Shown: in pieces, positions 26,122 to 35,549 of the stretch
Position numbering within the stretch: position 1 is the first letter of the stretch
How the letters are laid out: each line of letters begins with the position of its first letter
NCBI RefSeq assembly: GCF_014200175.1
Contig: NZ_JACHBD010000005.1
Span: forward strand, 1 to 64,000
DNA: 64,000 bases
DNA from: Rhizobium lentis
Lineage (GTDB): Bacteria > Pseudomonadota > Alphaproteobacteria > Rhizobiales > Rhizobiaceae
Direction: 5' to 3'
The notes under the pieces: generated by a model
What the model was told of the DNA's origin: nothing
The model's input: only the letters and a program-made list of their open reading frames with translations
Databases searched by the model: none
Made by a program: the position numbers and the translations under genes

Positions 26122-28480
26122 TCTTGCGACGCTGCGTTCCCGCGAACTCGGGCCGGAAACCTTCATCCCCTATGTCAGGCACGTCGATGCCTCGACCATC
26201 GCTCTCGATTCCCGCGCGATGATGGTGATGATCGCGCTCGATGGCATGTCCTTCGAGACTGCCGACGTTCTTGACCTCAACAGCCTGCATCGCAGTCTGA
26301 ACACGCTCTATCGCAACATCGCCGACGAGCGGCTGTCGCTGTGGACGCATGTCATCCGCCGGCGCGACAATGCCTATCCCGACGGTCAATTCGCCAATTC
26401 CTTTTCCGATCGCCTGAACGCCAGATATCGCGAGCGGATGGTAGGCGAGGATCTATTCCGCAACGATCTCTATGTCACCCTCGTTTGGCATCCCGATCGT
26501 GATCCCGCCCAAAGAGCCGCGAGCCTTCTCAACCGGCTGCGAAAAGCGCGCCGCGCGCGAATGGAAGTAGATGAGACTGCAATAAAGCACCTGCGCGACA
26601 AGGTCGCGGATCTCACAGCGGGCTTGAGGCGCTTCGAGCCCCGTGTCCTGGCGCTCTATGAACAGCATGGCATCGTTTTTTCAGAGCCGAGCGAGGTGCT
26701 TCATCAGATCGTCGGCGGGCGGCGCGAGCCGGTGCCGCTGACGGAAGGGCGGATATCGTCGGCGATCTATTCCGACCGCTTGATCTTCGGGCGCGAGACC
26801 ATCGAGATCCGCCATGAAGCCGAAAGCCGCTATGCCGGAATGTTCGGTTTCAAGGAATATCCGGCGACAACGCGCCCGGGCATGCTCGCTGGCATTCTGA
26901 CTGCGCCGTTCGAACTCATCCTGACGCAATCCTTTGCCTTCACCCCGAAGGCCGACGCGCGTGTGATCATGGGCCGTAAGCAGAACCAGATGGTCAGCGC
27001 CGGCGACAAGGCCGCCTCGCAGATCGGCGAGCTCAGTGAGGCGATGGACGATTTGGAATCGAACCGTTTTGTCCTCGGCGAACATCATCTCGCGCTTTCC
27101 GCTTTTGCTCCTTCAGTCAAGGAGCTCACCGACAATCTGGCGAAGGCGCGCGCTTATCTGACCAATGGCGGCGCCGTCGTCGCTCGCGAGGATCTCGGCC
27201 TGGAAGCTGCCTGGTGGGCGCAACTGCCCGGCAATCGTCGCTATCGCGCGCGATCGGGCGCCGTCACATCGCGCAACTTTGCTGCTCTGTCCCCCTACCA
27301 TTCCTATCCCACAGGTCAGAAGGACGGCAACGAATGGGGGCCGGCGGTCGCCATGCTGAAGACCGCGTCAGGCTCACCGTTTTATTTCAACTTCCACCAC
27401 GGCGATCTCGGGAACACCTTCGTCTGCGGCCCATCGGGTGCGGGCAAGACGGTGCTGTTGAACTTCATGCTCTCGCAGCTCGAAAAACATGATCCTCATA
27501 TGGTCTTCTTCGACAAGGATCGCGGCGCGGATCTCTTCGTGCGCGCGGTTGGCGGCACCTATCTGCCGCTGACGAATGGTACCGCCACAGGCTTCGCGCC
27601 GTTGAAAGCACTGGAACTCACCGCAGAAAACAAGATATTTCTCACCGGCTGGATCGCTAGGTTAGTCGGATCTGCCCGTGGCGAACTTTCGTCCACCGAG
27701 TTGCGCGACATCGCCTCGGCGGTCGACGGGGTGGCGGACCTGCCGGTGGAGCATCGTTCCATCGGCGCCCTGCGCACCTTTCTCAACAATACCGATCCCG
27801 AGGGCATCGCCTCGAGGTTGAGGCGTTGGGAGAGGGGTGGGCCACTTGGCTGGGTGTTCGACAACGAGACCGACGACATCGGCATCGGCGCCAAGTTTAT
27901 CGGTTACGACATGACCGATTTCCTCGACAACGAGGAAATCCGCACGCCGCTAATGGCTTACCTATTCTACCGCATCGAGCAGCTGATCGACGGACGGCGC
28001 ATCATCATCGTCATCGACGAATTCTGGAAGGCGCTGCAGGACGAAGGCTTTCGCGATCTCGCCCAGAATAAGCTCAAGACGATCCGCAAGCAGAACGGTC
28101 TGATGCTCTTTGCCACGCAGAGCCCGCATGACGCCATCGTCTCGCCGATCGCGCATACGATCATCGAGCAGTGTCCGACGCAGATTTTTTTAGCCAACCC
28201 ACGCGGCGACCGCGCCGACTATGTCGATGGCTTCAAGCTGACCGAGCGCGAATTCGAGCTCATCTCACGAGAGATCCCGGTCGAGAGTCGCCGCTTCATC
28301 GTCAAGCAGGGTCACAACAGCGTTGTTGCCGAATTGAACCTCAACGGCTTCGACGACGAGCTCGCCATCCTCTCCGGCCGGACTGCCAATGTGGAGCTTG
28401 CCGATGCCGTTCGGGCCGAGGTCGGCGACCGGCGTGAGGATTGGCTTCCATTGTTTCTACAAAGAAGGAGGGCAGGCTGA
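26114..28480 (+). CDS. virB4: VirB4 ATPase
   Basis: A 788-residue secretion ATPase. Walker A is VCGPSGAGKTVLLNF near residues 437-450, Walker B is IIIVIDEFWKAL near 630-641, and the downstream LFATQSPHDAIVSPIAHTI is the family's RecA-like motif. It starts with TTG at 26114, inside the end of virB3, with AAAGGGA upstream. The N-terminal region (RELGPETFIPYVRHVD) matches VirB4/CagE proteins. It energises channel assembly and substrate passage at the inner membrane, and its hexamer docks with VirB3 and VirB11. Confidence 0.95.
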   Translation: MPSLATLRSRELGPETFIPYVRHVDASTIALDSRAMMVMIALDGMSFETADVLDLNSLHRSLNTLYRNIADERLSLWTHVIRRRDNAYPDGQFANSFSDRLNARYRERMVGEDLFRNDLYVTLVWHPDRDPAQRAASLLNRLRKARRARMEVDETAIKHLRDKVADLTAGLRRFEPRVLALYEQHGIVFSEPSEVLHQIVGGRREPVPLTEGRISSAIYSDRLIFGRETIEIRHEAESRYAGMFGFKEYPATTRPGMLAGILTAPFELILTQSFAFTPKADARVIMGRKQNQMVSAGDKAASQIGELSEAMDDLESNRFVLGEHHLALSAFAPSVKELTDNLAKARAYLTNGGAVVAREDLGLEAAWWAQLPGNRRYRARSGAVTSRNFAALSPYHSYPTGQKDGNEWGPAVAMLKTASGSPFYFNFHHGDLGNTFVCGPSGAGKTVLLNFMLSQLEKHDPHMVFFDKDRGADLFVRAVGGTYLPLTNGTATGFAPLKALELTAENKIFLTGWIARLVGSARGELSSTELRDIASAVDGVADLPVEHRSIGALRTFLNNTDPEGIASRLRRWERGGPLGWVFDNETDDIGIGAKFIGYDMTDFLDNEEIRTPLMAYLFYRIEQLIDGRRIIIVIDEFWKALQDEGFRDLAQNKLKTIRKQNGLMLFATQSPHDAIVSPIAHTIIEQCPTQIFLANPRGDRADYVDGFKLTEREFELISREIPVESRRFIVKQGHNSVVAELNLNGFDDELAILSGRTANVELADAVRAEVGDRREDWLPLFLQRRRAG

Positions 28481-29178
28481 TGCGAACAGATGGAACAAGG
28501 ACGGCGATTGCCTTGTCTCTTCTGTTGATATCGGCCGACTTTGCGGCCGGACAGGGCATTCCGGTTATCGATCAATCTGCGATCGCCAAGCAGATAGAAA
28601 GCATCACCCAGCTGAAATCCCAGCTCGACACGCTCAACCAGCAGTTCAAGCAGGCCCAGCAGCTCTACGGATCGCTGAACAAGATCACCAATATGGCCGA
28701 TGTCGCCAATCTCCTGAACGACCCTTCGATCCGCAAGGCGCTCCCGCAGGATTTCAACGCCATCGAAGGGTTGTTCAAGGGCTCAGGGAACGGCGCCTTC
28801 GGCAGTTCGGCCTCGAAGTTTCTTGAGGGCAATTCCACCTACCGCACCGACGCGGATGACTTCTACGCCCAGGAGCTCTCGCGGATCCAGCATCAGAACG
28901 CCGGGCAGATGAGCCTCGGCCAGCAGATCTACGACGCTGCCACCAAACGCATCGACGGCATCGACCAACTCCGTCACCAGATATCAGGCGCGGCCGACGC
29001 CAAGGATATCGCCGATCTGCAGGCCCGCCTGCAGGCCGAAACGGCTTTTCTCCAGACGGACGTGCTTCGCATGCAGGGTCTGCAAATGGTTCAGCAGGCG
29101 CAGGTCCAGATCGATGAGCAGCGCCAGGCCGAGGATTGGCGCAAGCGCATGGACACGATGGGAGCGGCCCTGAAATGA
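28480..29178 (+). CDS. virB5: VirB5 minor pilin
   Basis: A 232-residue protein with a signal peptide (cleavage likely after DFAAG, before QGIPVID) and a long helical body (KQIESITQLKSQLDTLNQQF and LGQQIYDAATKRIDGI), as in VirB5/TraC. ATG 28480 shares its A with the virB4 stop and has GGAGG upstream; the frame open to 28441 is only virB4 overlap. VirB5 sits at the pilus tip and helps contact target cells. Confidence 0.92.
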   Translation: MRTDGTRTAIALSLLLISADFAAGQGIPVIDQSAIAKQIESITQLKSQLDTLNQQFKQAQQLYGSLNKITNMADVANLLNDPSIRKALPQDFNAIEGLFKGSGNGAFGSSASKFLEGNSTYRTDADDFYAQELSRIQHQNAGQMSLGQQIYDAATKRIDGIDQLRHQISGAADAKDIADLQARLQAETAFLQTDVLRMQGLQMVQQAQVQIDEQRQAEDWRKRMDTMGAALK

Positions 29179-29408
29179 GATGGTTTTTATTTGGAGCGGC
29201 CGTGCTTTTCCTATCGGGCTGCTCTCCACAAACTGAGCAGTTTCATACGGTCGATGAGTTGATCGCTGACGATGCGCTGCTCACAAAGATCATCGCGGAA
29301 TGCCGCGCCAATCCCGACGAGCTCCACGACACGCCGAATAGCCGCAATGCCGAGGCCGCCGATGGCAAGCTGCGTCTGGAGCGCATGCGCAAGGCGCTCG
29401 GGGGCTGA
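29175..29408 (+). CDS. EexN-type entry-exclusion lipoprotein
   Basis: A 77-residue lipoprotein. Its signal ends in the lipobox LSGCSP, and the mature part carries the EexN pattern (TVDELIADDALLTKIIAECRANPDEL followed by a conserved Asn-rich TPNSRNAEAADGK). EexN proteins block entry of the same conjugative plasmid into a cell that already has it. ATG 29175 overlaps the virB5 stop (ATGA). It sits between virB5 and virB6, the usual place. Since a separate VirB7-like lipoprotein exists at 30386, this one is not VirB7. Confidence 0.85.
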   Translation: MRWFLFGAAVLFLSGCSPQTEQFHTVDELIADDALLTKIIAECRANPDELHDTPNSRNAEAADGKLRLERMRKALGG

Positions 29409-29411
29409 GCG

Positions 29412-30344
29412 ATGTATCAGGTCTTCAGCTTCGTCGATGGACAGTTCAAGACGCCGCTCGAGAACTTCATATCCTCCGGCACCTCGAACATCGCGAGCTG
29501 GGTCAGCGGCCCGCTGACGGCGGCCCTCACGCTCTACATCGTGCTCTACGGGTACCTTGTGCTCCGTGGCTCCGTGCAGGACCCGATCATCGAGTTCGCC
29601 TTTCGGGCGATGAAGCTTGCGATCATCGTGATGCTGGTGCGCAATGCCGGCGAGTATCAGACCTATGTCACCAACATCTTCTTCGAAACCCTGCCGAAGG
29701 AGATCTCGCAGGCATTGAACTCCGGCACGGCGCCTAGCGCCTCGACCTTCGACAGCCTCTTGGATAAGGGTCAGAAATGCGCCTACGAGATCTGGTCGCG
29801 CGCCTCCTGGCCGGTCGACATCGTCACCGGCATCGGCGGCATGATGGTCATCGGCGCCAGTTTCATCGTCGCGGCGATCGGCTATATCGTTTCGCTTTAC
29901 GCGCGGCTGGCGCTGGCTATCGTGCTTGCGATCGGCCCGATCTTCATTGCGCTCGCGATGTTCCAATCGACCCGGCGTTTTACCGAATCCTGGATCGGCC
30001 AGCTCGCCAACTTCGTCATCCTGCAGGTGCTGGTGGTGGCGATCGGCTCGCTGCTGATCACCTGCATCAACACGACGTTTACGGCGATCGAAGGTTACAG
30101 CGATGTGCTGATGCGCCCGATCGCGCTTTGCGCCATCTGCCTCGCCGCCCTCTACGTCTTCTATCAACTGCCCGGCATCGCCTCGGCGCTCGCCGCCGGC
30201 GGGGCATCGCTCACCTATGGATTTGGCGCTGCCCGTGATGCGCACGAAAGCACCCTCGCCTGGGCGACATCCCATACCGCCAGGGCGGTCGGTCGTGGCG
30301 CCCGTTCCGTCGGCCGGCGCCTCACGCCCGGCCGGCCCGAATGA
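29412..30344 (+). CDS. virB6: VirB6 polytopic channel protein
   Basis: A 310-residue inner-membrane protein with about six hydrophobic segments, including ALTLYIVLYGYLVLRG near residue 37 and ARLALAIVLAIGPIFIALAMF near 162, and the VirB6 conserved ESWIGQLANFVILQ near 195. VirB6 forms the inner-membrane part of the substrate path. It starts 3 bases after the EexN-type gene. The arginine-rich tail is cytoplasmic by the positive-inside rule. Confidence 0.92.
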   Translation: MYQVFSFVDGQFKTPLENFISSGTSNIASWVSGPLTAALTLYIVLYGYLVLRGSVQDPIIEFAFRAMKLAIIVMLVRNAGEYQTYVTNIFFETLPKEISQALNSGTAPSASTFDSLLDKGQKCAYEIWSRASWPVDIVTGIGGMMVIGASFIVAAIGYIVSLYARLALAIVLAIGPIFIALAMFQSTRRFTESWIGQLANFVILQVLVVAIGSLLITCINTTFTAIEGYSDVLMRPIALCAICLAALYVFYQLPGIASALAAGGASLTYGFGAARDAHESTLAWATSHTARAVGRGARSVGRRLTPGRPE

Positions 30345-30385
30345 CGGTCACAGACATTCATCGAAATTCGACAGGTTAGTTCTTG

Positions 30386-30670
30386 ATGATCCATATGCTC
30401 TTATCGCTTTTCCTAACCGTTGGTCTCGTCGGCTGCGGTTCGATTTCCCACTCTCTGCCCAAATGCGATGGTTACTCGCGCCGGCCGCTGAACCGCTCGA
30501 TGTGGCAGTGGCAAGGCGATGGGCAATCGAAGCCGCCGGCGACCTCGGCTGTTCCCGCGAAGCCGGTGAACCACGCCGCCTCATATGCTGAGGAGAACGC
30601 TTCGGCAGTGCCGGCAGCTTTCGCGAACTTCGATGTCGCTGGCTCCTATCGTCCATGCGAGGGCCGATGA
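30386..30670 (+). CDS. virB7: VirB7-like lipoprotein
   Basis: A 94-residue lipoprotein with signal MIHMLLSLFLTVGLVGC (lipobox LVGC). The mature start CGSISHSLPKCDGYSRRPL resembles VirB7 proteins of rhizobia; it is longer than the Agrobacterium protein (about 55) and continues with a poorly conserved tail. ATG 30386 is preferred over an adjoining TTG. VirB7 stabilises VirB9 in the outer-membrane core. The gene ends 1 base before virB8. Confidence 0.75.
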   Translation: MIHMLLSLFLTVGLVGCGSISHSLPKCDGYSRRPLNRSMWQWQGDGQSKPPATSAVPAKPVNHAASYAEENASAVPAAFANFDVAGSYRPCEGR

Positions 30671-30671
30671 C

Positions 30672-31343
30672 ATGGTGACCAACGATAGCCTTAAAAACTA
30701 CTTCGATAAGGCCAGGCGGTTCGACCAGGACCGGTTGATCCAGGTCGAGCGTTCCGCCCGTGTCGCCTGGTTTATCGCCATTTGCGCCAGCATCATTGCG
30801 ACCGTCTCGGTCTTTGCGGTCGCCGGGCTGACGCCTCTCAAAACCGTCGAGCCTTTCGTCGTGCGCGTCGACAATTCGACAGGTATCGTCGACGTCGTTA
30901 CCGCCCTGACATCGGCCGTCGGCACCTATGACGAGGCGGTGACAAAGTATTTTGCCGCAAAATATGTCCGCGCCCGCGAAGGCTATGTCTGGAGCGAGGC
31001 CGAGGAGAATTTCCGCACGGTGGCATTGCTGTCGACTCAGCCCGAGCAGACGCGCTTTGCTGCTGCCTACAAAGGCAGCAATCCGGATTCTCCGCAGAAT
31101 TTCTATGGCCGTAGCGCGACCTCGCGCGTCACTATCGTTTCGATCTCGCTGATCAACGCCAACGTCGCCTCCGTCCGCTATATCAGAACCGTCACCCGTG
31201 GCGACGATGTGCGCACCACGCATTGGGTTGCGACTCTCACCTTCTCCTATGCCAACGCGCCGATGTCCTCGACCGACCGGCTGGTCAACCCGCTGGGCTT
31301 TGCCGTCAGCGAGTATCGCGCCGATCCGGAGGCGATCAATTGA
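30672..31343 (+). CDS. virB8: VirB8 inner-membrane assembly factor
   Basis: A 223-residue bitopic protein: cytoplasmic N-terminus (MVTNDSLKNYFDKARRFD), one membrane helix (VAWFIAICASIIATVSVFAV, residues about 33-52), and a periplasmic NTF2-like domain with YVRAREGYVW and NPLGFAVSEYRADPE. Start 30672 follows the virB7 stop; the longer frame is the virB7 overlap. VirB8 nucleates the assembly of the channel in the inner membrane. Confidence 0.93.
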   Translation: MVTNDSLKNYFDKARRFDQDRLIQVERSARVAWFIAICASIIATVSVFAVAGLTPLKTVEPFVVRVDNSTGIVDVVTALTSAVGTYDEAVTKYFAAKYVRAREGYVWSEAEENFRTVALLSTQPEQTRFAAAYKGSNPDSPQNFYGRSATSRVTIVSISLINANVASVRYIRTVTRGDDVRTTHWVATLTFSYANAPMSSTDRLVNPLGFAVSEYRADPEAIN

Positions 31344-32197
31344 AGCCCCATCTTGTCATTGTCTTGCTTCTCACCTCTGGCCTTTCCACGACTGCGCTCG
31401 CGCTGGAGACCCCGCGCGGCGCGCAGCAGGACAGCCGCATCCGCTTCGTGGATTACCAGCCCTACAACATCACGAAGATCGTCGGCACCTTGCGCTCCTC
31501 GGTCCAGGTTGAGTTCGCTGCTGACGAAGAGATCGCGCATGTCGCGCTCGGCAACAGCGTCGCCTGGGAGGTGGCGCCGGCCGGCAACATCCTGTTCCTT
31601 AAGCCTCGGGAAAACCAGCCGGTGACGAATATCTCGGTGGTGACGACGCGCCGCGACGGCTCGACACGCAGTTACCAGATGGAATTGACCGTGCGCGACG
31701 GTAGCGTCGAAGCGGGGCAGAACACCTATTTCTACGTGAAATACCGCTATCCGGCCGACGAGGCGAAACTGCGCCGGCAGGAGGCGGCCGCCACGGCGCA
31801 AGCCGCTGAGGCATGGCAAGCCGATCGCGTGCTTGCCTTGCATGAAGCCTATGGGCCGCGCAACTGGCGATATTCGGCGCAAGGATCCCAGGCGCTCGAG
31901 CCGCAAGCGGTCTATGACAACGGCAAGGTCACGACCTTCGCCTTCGTCGGCAATCAGGAGATGCCTGCAATCTACATGGAAAATTCCGACGGCACCGAAA
32001 GCCTCGTCCCGAAGTCCGTCGACGGCAATCTCGTGCTGGTTCACGCGATCAGCCGCAAGTTCATTTTGCGCAGGGGCGGCGACGTCCTCTGCGTCTTCAA
32101 TGAAGCCTATGATCATGTCGGTATTAATCCGGAGACCGACACGACGTCACCATCGGTCGAGCGCGTCGTCAAAACGTCGCCCGACGCGGCGCAATAG
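31340..32197 (+). CDS. virB9: VirB9 outer-membrane core protein
   Basis: A 285-residue protein starting at TTG 31340, which overlaps the virB8 stop and has GGAGG at a good distance. It has a signal peptide (HLVIVLLLTSGLSTTALA) and the VirB9/CagX blocks DSRIRFVDYQPYNI, TRRDGSTRSYQMEL near residue 108 and YENSDG/VHAISRKFILRRGG near 240. With VirB7 and VirB10 it forms the ring in the outer membrane. Confidence 0.93.
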   Translation: MKPHLVIVLLLTSGLSTTALALETPRGAQQDSRIRFVDYQPYNITKIVGTLRSSVQVEFAADEEIAHVALGNSVAWEVAPAGNILFLKPRENQPVTNISVVTTRRDGSTRSYQMELTVRDGSVEAGQNTYFYVKYRYPADEAKLRRQEAAATAQAAEAWQADRVLALHEAYGPRNWRYSAQGSQALEPQAVYDNGKVTTFAFVGNQEMPAIYMENSDGTESLVPKSVDGNLVLVHAISRKFILRRGGDVLCVFNEAYDHVGINPETDTTSPSVERVVKTSPDAAQ

Positions 32198-32205
32198 GAG
32201 GCGTG

Positions 32206-33378
32206 ATGCCCGAGGGAGAGACAACCGAGATCCCCGGTGAGCGCGCCGCAATATCGACCGGCCGGCGGCTCGACAACCCGATCCTGAAACGCGGCGTTGT
32301 CTCTTTTGCTATCGTCGCCTTCGTCGCATTTGCACTTTGGTCGATGCGGAGCGAGGAGCCGGGCGACGGTGTCCAGCCGGAAAGGGTCGTTATCCGCCAG
32401 ACGTCGGATTTCGAGCCGGCGAAGGAGCCTGTCCAGCCGGTGACGCCGCCGGCGGAAGTACAGCTTCCGACGCCCGTCGCAGCTGAACAGGCGCCGGCCG
32501 AGGACGACAAGCTGCTGGATGCGGCACGTCGCGCCCCTGTCATGGCCTATGGCGGTGAAAAGTCACCTCAAGCCCGCCCACCGGAAGAGGAGGCTGGCGG
32601 CGAAGCTCAATCGAACTATGTTCCGCTTGGAGCGAACCCCGCTGGCAACCTTGGTGGCCAGGGCGAAAATGAGGACCAGCGCTTCGACCGCTTGTTGACG
32701 CCAACGCAACTCCAGGGATCGCGCGCTGGCACGCTCGGCAATCGCGATTTCATCGTCGCCATGGGCACGTCGATCCCGTGTGTTCTGGAGACCGCACTCT
32801 CCTCCGACCAACCGGGCTTCACCAGCTGCGTCGTCAATCGGGACGTGCTTTCCGACAATGGCCGCGTCGTGCTGATGGAGAAGGGCACGCAGATTGTCGG
32901 TGAATATCGCGGTGGTCTTCGCCGCGGCCAGAAACGGCTGTTCGTCCTCTGGAACCGGGCGAAGACACCGAAAGGGGTGATCATCACGCTCGCGTCGCCG
33001 GCAACCGACGCCCTCGGTCGGGCCGGCATCGACGGTTATGTCGACACGCATTGGTGGGAGCGGTTCGGCAGCGCGATCCTGCTGTCGATCGTCGGAGACG
33101 CGACCTCCTACGCCAACAGCCAATTGCAGGATAGCGGTGTCGAAGCCCAGAATACGACCAGCGCCGGCCAGCAGGCCGCGGCGATTGCCGTCGAGCAATC
33201 GATCAACATTCCGCCAACCCTCCTGAAACATCAGGGCGATCTCGTTTCGATCTTCGTCGCTCGCGATCTCGATTTTTCCGGCGTCTATCGGCTTCGCGTC
33301 ACAGAACCGCGCAATCGGATCTATGACCGCGCCGTGCTTGGCGATTTCAAGCCGGCTTCGGTGCTTGTTTCGAAATAG
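32206..33378 (+). CDS. virB10: VirB10 channel scaffold
   Basis: A 390-residue protein with a cytoplasmic N-terminus, one membrane helix (GVVSFAIVAFVAFALWSM, about residues 28-45), a proline-rich linker (EPVQPVTPPAEVQLPTPVA) and the C-terminal TrbI/VirB10 domain with TQIVGEYRGGLRRGQKRLF and DGYVDTHWWERFG. ATG 32206 is 4-5 bases after AGGAGG; a GTG at 32203 is too close. It spans both membranes and senses energy from VirB4/VirB11. Confidence 0.94.
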   Translation: MPEGETTEIPGERAAISTGRRLDNPILKRGVVSFAIVAFVAFALWSMRSEEPGDGVQPERVVIRQTSDFEPAKEPVQPVTPPAEVQLPTPVAAEQAPAEDDKLLDAARRAPVMAYGGEKSPQARPPEEEAGGEAQSNYVPLGANPAGNLGGQGENEDQRFDRLLTPTQLQGSRAGTLGNRDFIVAMGTSIPCVLETALSSDQPGFTSCVVNRDVLSDNGRVVLMEKGTQIVGEYRGGLRRGQKRLFVLWNRAKTPKGVIITLASPATDALGRAGIDGYVDTHWWERFGSAILLSIVGDATSYANSQLQDSGVEAQNTTSAGQQAAAIAVEQSINIPPTLLKHQGDLVSIFVARDLDFSGVYRLRVTEPRNRIYDRAVLGDFKPASVLVSK

Positions 33379-33386
33379 GGTAGTCG

Positions 33387-34415
33387 ATGACAGAAGCACC
33401 TGACACCGGTGTCGTGCGCGAGCTTCTCTCGCCGCTGTCGCCGTTCCTGCGCGACAAGTCGCTGTTCGAAATCATCGTCAACTGGCCGGGACAGGTGATC
33501 ACCGAGGGAATGGCCGGCTGGCAGACATATGAGCTGCCGGAGCTGTCATTCGACAGGCTGATGCGTCTTGCGCGCGCGGTCGCAAGCTATTCGAACCAAT
33601 CCATCGATGAAACCCGGCCGATTCTTTCGGCAACGCTGCCCGGTGACGAACGCATTCAGATCGTCATTCCGCCGGCAACGACGAGGGGAACAGTCAGCCT
33701 GACCATCAGAAAGCCATCGTCTGTCTCGTTGAGCCTCGACGCGCTTGACCAAAGAGGACTATTCGCCGACGTCGCCAGAACGGAGATCGACGTCTCTCCT
33801 GCAGACCGAAAGCTTCTGGCGCTCTATCGAAGGGGCGCCTATCAGTCGTTCCTCAGAGAGGCGGTTTATCTGCGCAAGAATATCATCATCTCGGGCGCGA
33901 CCGGGTCCGGCAAGACGACGCTTTCAAAGGCATTGATCCGTCATATCCCCTCGAGCGAACGCATTATTTCCATAGAGGACACGGCCGAACTGGTCATCCC
34001 GCAGACGAACCACGTCCGGCTCTTTTACTCCAAGGGCGGCCAGGGGATGGCGAGGATCGGCGCGAAGGACCTGCTCGAATCCTGCCTGCGCATGCGGCCG
34101 GATCGCATCCTGCTTCAAGAACTGCGTGACGGGACGGCTTTCTACTACATCCGCAATGTCAACTCGGGCCACCCAGGCTCGATCACGACGGTCCATGCCG
34201 ACTCAGCCCGCCTTGCCTTCGAGCAGCTGACGTTGCTGGTCAAGGAATCGGAAGGCGGCGGTGACCTCGAACGCCATGACATCCGCGACATGCTGAAAAT
34301 CGCCATTGACGTTATCGTGCAATGCAAGCGGATGGACGGACGGTTTCGGGTGAGTGAGATCTACTTCCGTGGCGCCGCGACGGACCTGGACCGCTCCTCG
34401 TCAGATCGAGCCTAG
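33387..34415 (+). CDS. virB11: VirB11 secretion ATPase
   Basis: A 342-residue hexameric ATPase. Walker A is [16 protein letters not shown] near residues 168-183, the Asp box IISIEDTAELVI follows, and the His box reads NSGHPGSITTVHADSARLAF near 257. It cooperates with VirB4 in pilus building and substrate transfer. It is the last gene of the virB1-virB11 series; no virD4 follows. Confidence 0.95.
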   Translation: MTEAPDTGVVRELLSPLSPFLRDKSLFEIIVNWPGQVITEGMAGWQTYELPELSFDRLMRLARAVASYSNQSIDETRPILSATLPGDERIQIVIPPATTRGTVSLTIRKPSSVSLSLDALDQRGLFADVARTEIDVSPADRKLLALYRRGAYQSFLREAVYLRKNIIISGATGSGKTTLSKALIRHIPSSERIISIEDTAELVIPQTNHVRLFYSKGGQGMARIGAKDLLESCLRMRPDRILLQELRDGTAFYYIRNVNSGHPGSITTVHADSARLAFEQLTLLVKESEGGGDLERHDIRDMLKIAIDVIVQCKRMDGRFRVSEIYFRGAATDLDRSSSDRA

Positions 34416-34534
34416 GGCCGGATCGCTTCGTGGCGTATGCGGCAGAGGTGGCGGTTCTGAACAGCAAATGAGATTAGTTAGTTTGGGACAGGGATTGCGT
34501 CCGGAAACTCGGAGAATCCTGCCGGGCTCGACCG

Positions 34535-35113
34535 TCAGTCCAATTGTGTTGCCTTCTCACGCAGTATCGCTGAAAACGCACGGAGGCCCTGATGGTCCAG
34601 TGCATCGATGAACTCGTGAACCGCCGGCGCCGTCTTGCGCAAATTCAACCGAGCGCCCCTGATGCTGTCGATCAATGCGCTCGAAAAGGTAGAATGGAGG
34701 CCGACGAGAAAATTGTCCGGTGAGTCACAGGTCACGCCATGAGGCCGAAGGTCGGCGGCCGGGAAATCCTTGAGATTCCAAGTGACGATCACGGAAGCCT
34801 TTCCGGCGATGGCGGCAGCTAAAACATGGCGATCATCGGGATCCGGTAGAGAGAGGTCGGGGATGAGAATTCGGTGGTTGCCGACATCCGCATCGGGCAA
34901 AACTTCCTTCATCCGATCCCGGGTCGCTTCCAGACGTGAGATGGGTATCTCGGGTGAGCCGATGGCCAGATTTCGAATCCACTCGGCGTGGATGTCGTCG
35001 GTCCAGCGAGCGTCGACAAGACCGTCGAAAGCACACTGGACCAACACATTGCGTAAATGGAAAGGGTAGAGGACGCAGGCATCATAGACCGCGACGGGCG
35101 GCTTAGAGGCCAT
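34535..35113 (-). CDS. PIN-domain toxin (VapC-like RNase)
   Basis: A 192-residue PIN-domain protein. Acidic residues of the active site appear in AVYDACVLYPF (residues about 8-18), in WTDDIHAEWIRN, and in LPDPDDRHVLAAAIAG and TWNLKDFPAADL. Such RNases cut tRNA or mRNA and are kept in check by a partner antitoxin, here encoded just upstream with an 11-base overlap. On a plasmid the pair would kill cells that lose the DNA. The target RNA is unknown. Confidence 0.88.
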   Translation of the reverse strand: MASKPPVAVYDACVLYPFHLRNVLVQCAFDGLVDARWTDDIHAEWIRNLAIGSPEIPISRLEATRDRMKEVLPDADVGNHRILIPDLSLPDPDDRHVLAAAIAGKASVIVTWNLKDFPAADLRPHGVTCDSPDNFLVGLHSTFSSALIDSIRGARLNLRKTAPAVHEFIDALDHQGLRAFSAILREKATQLD

Positions 35114-35549
35114 GATTGACGATCAGATCCTCTGTGTCTTCGGCCAGCGCGTTCAGGCTTTTCTGGCGAATGTCAAGCTTGGCCTTGAGCGCGAGAACAT
35201 CCTTCAACTTGGCTCGGCGGTGCTTGCCGACATAGCGGAAGGGCAGATCACCGCGATCCATGCGCAGCACCACGAGAGGACGTGAGATGCCGAGGATGGT
35301 GGAGGCGTCGGTCGGGCTCAATTCCTGATCTTCTGTTAGCACGGCAACACGCTCGCCGCGCAACAGATGATCGAGGAGTGCTTCGACAGGCGCGAGAGCC
35401 GAGGCTGGGAGAGAAAGGGTTTGAAGTTGTCCACCTTCTCCGCGAATCCGCAGCTCCAGGTGGTCGCCCTCCGCCAGCTTTGGCATAGGCGCGACGGCCT
35501 TGCGGTCGCGATCCGATAATTCGGTAAATTGAAGAACACGGCTGGTCAT
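35103..35549 (-). CDS. Helix-turn-helix antitoxin paired with the PIN toxin
   Basis: A 148-residue protein starting at 35549 (MTSRVLQFTEL), chosen because AGAGG lies 8 bases upstream; the frame is open further but that part looks non-coding. The region LSPTDASTILGISRPLVVLRM (about residues 80-100) is an excisionase-type helix-turn-helix, followed by FRYVGKHRRAKLKDVLAL, as in antitoxins found with PIN_3 toxins. It should bind its own promoter and neutralise the toxin through its C-terminal tail. Confidence 0.85.
   Translation of the reverse strand: MTSRVLQFTELSDRDRKAVAPMPKLAEGDHLELRIRGEGGQLQTLSLPASALAPVEALLDHLLRGERVAVLTEDQELSPTDASTILGISRPLVVLRMDRGDLPFRYVGKHRRAKLKDVLALKAKLDIRQKSLNALAEDTEDLIVNHGL

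Noticed and set aside
29211..30275. 354-codon minus-strand frame opposite virB6
   Set aside because: Antisense of virB6, histidine/arginine-rich translation typical of shadows.
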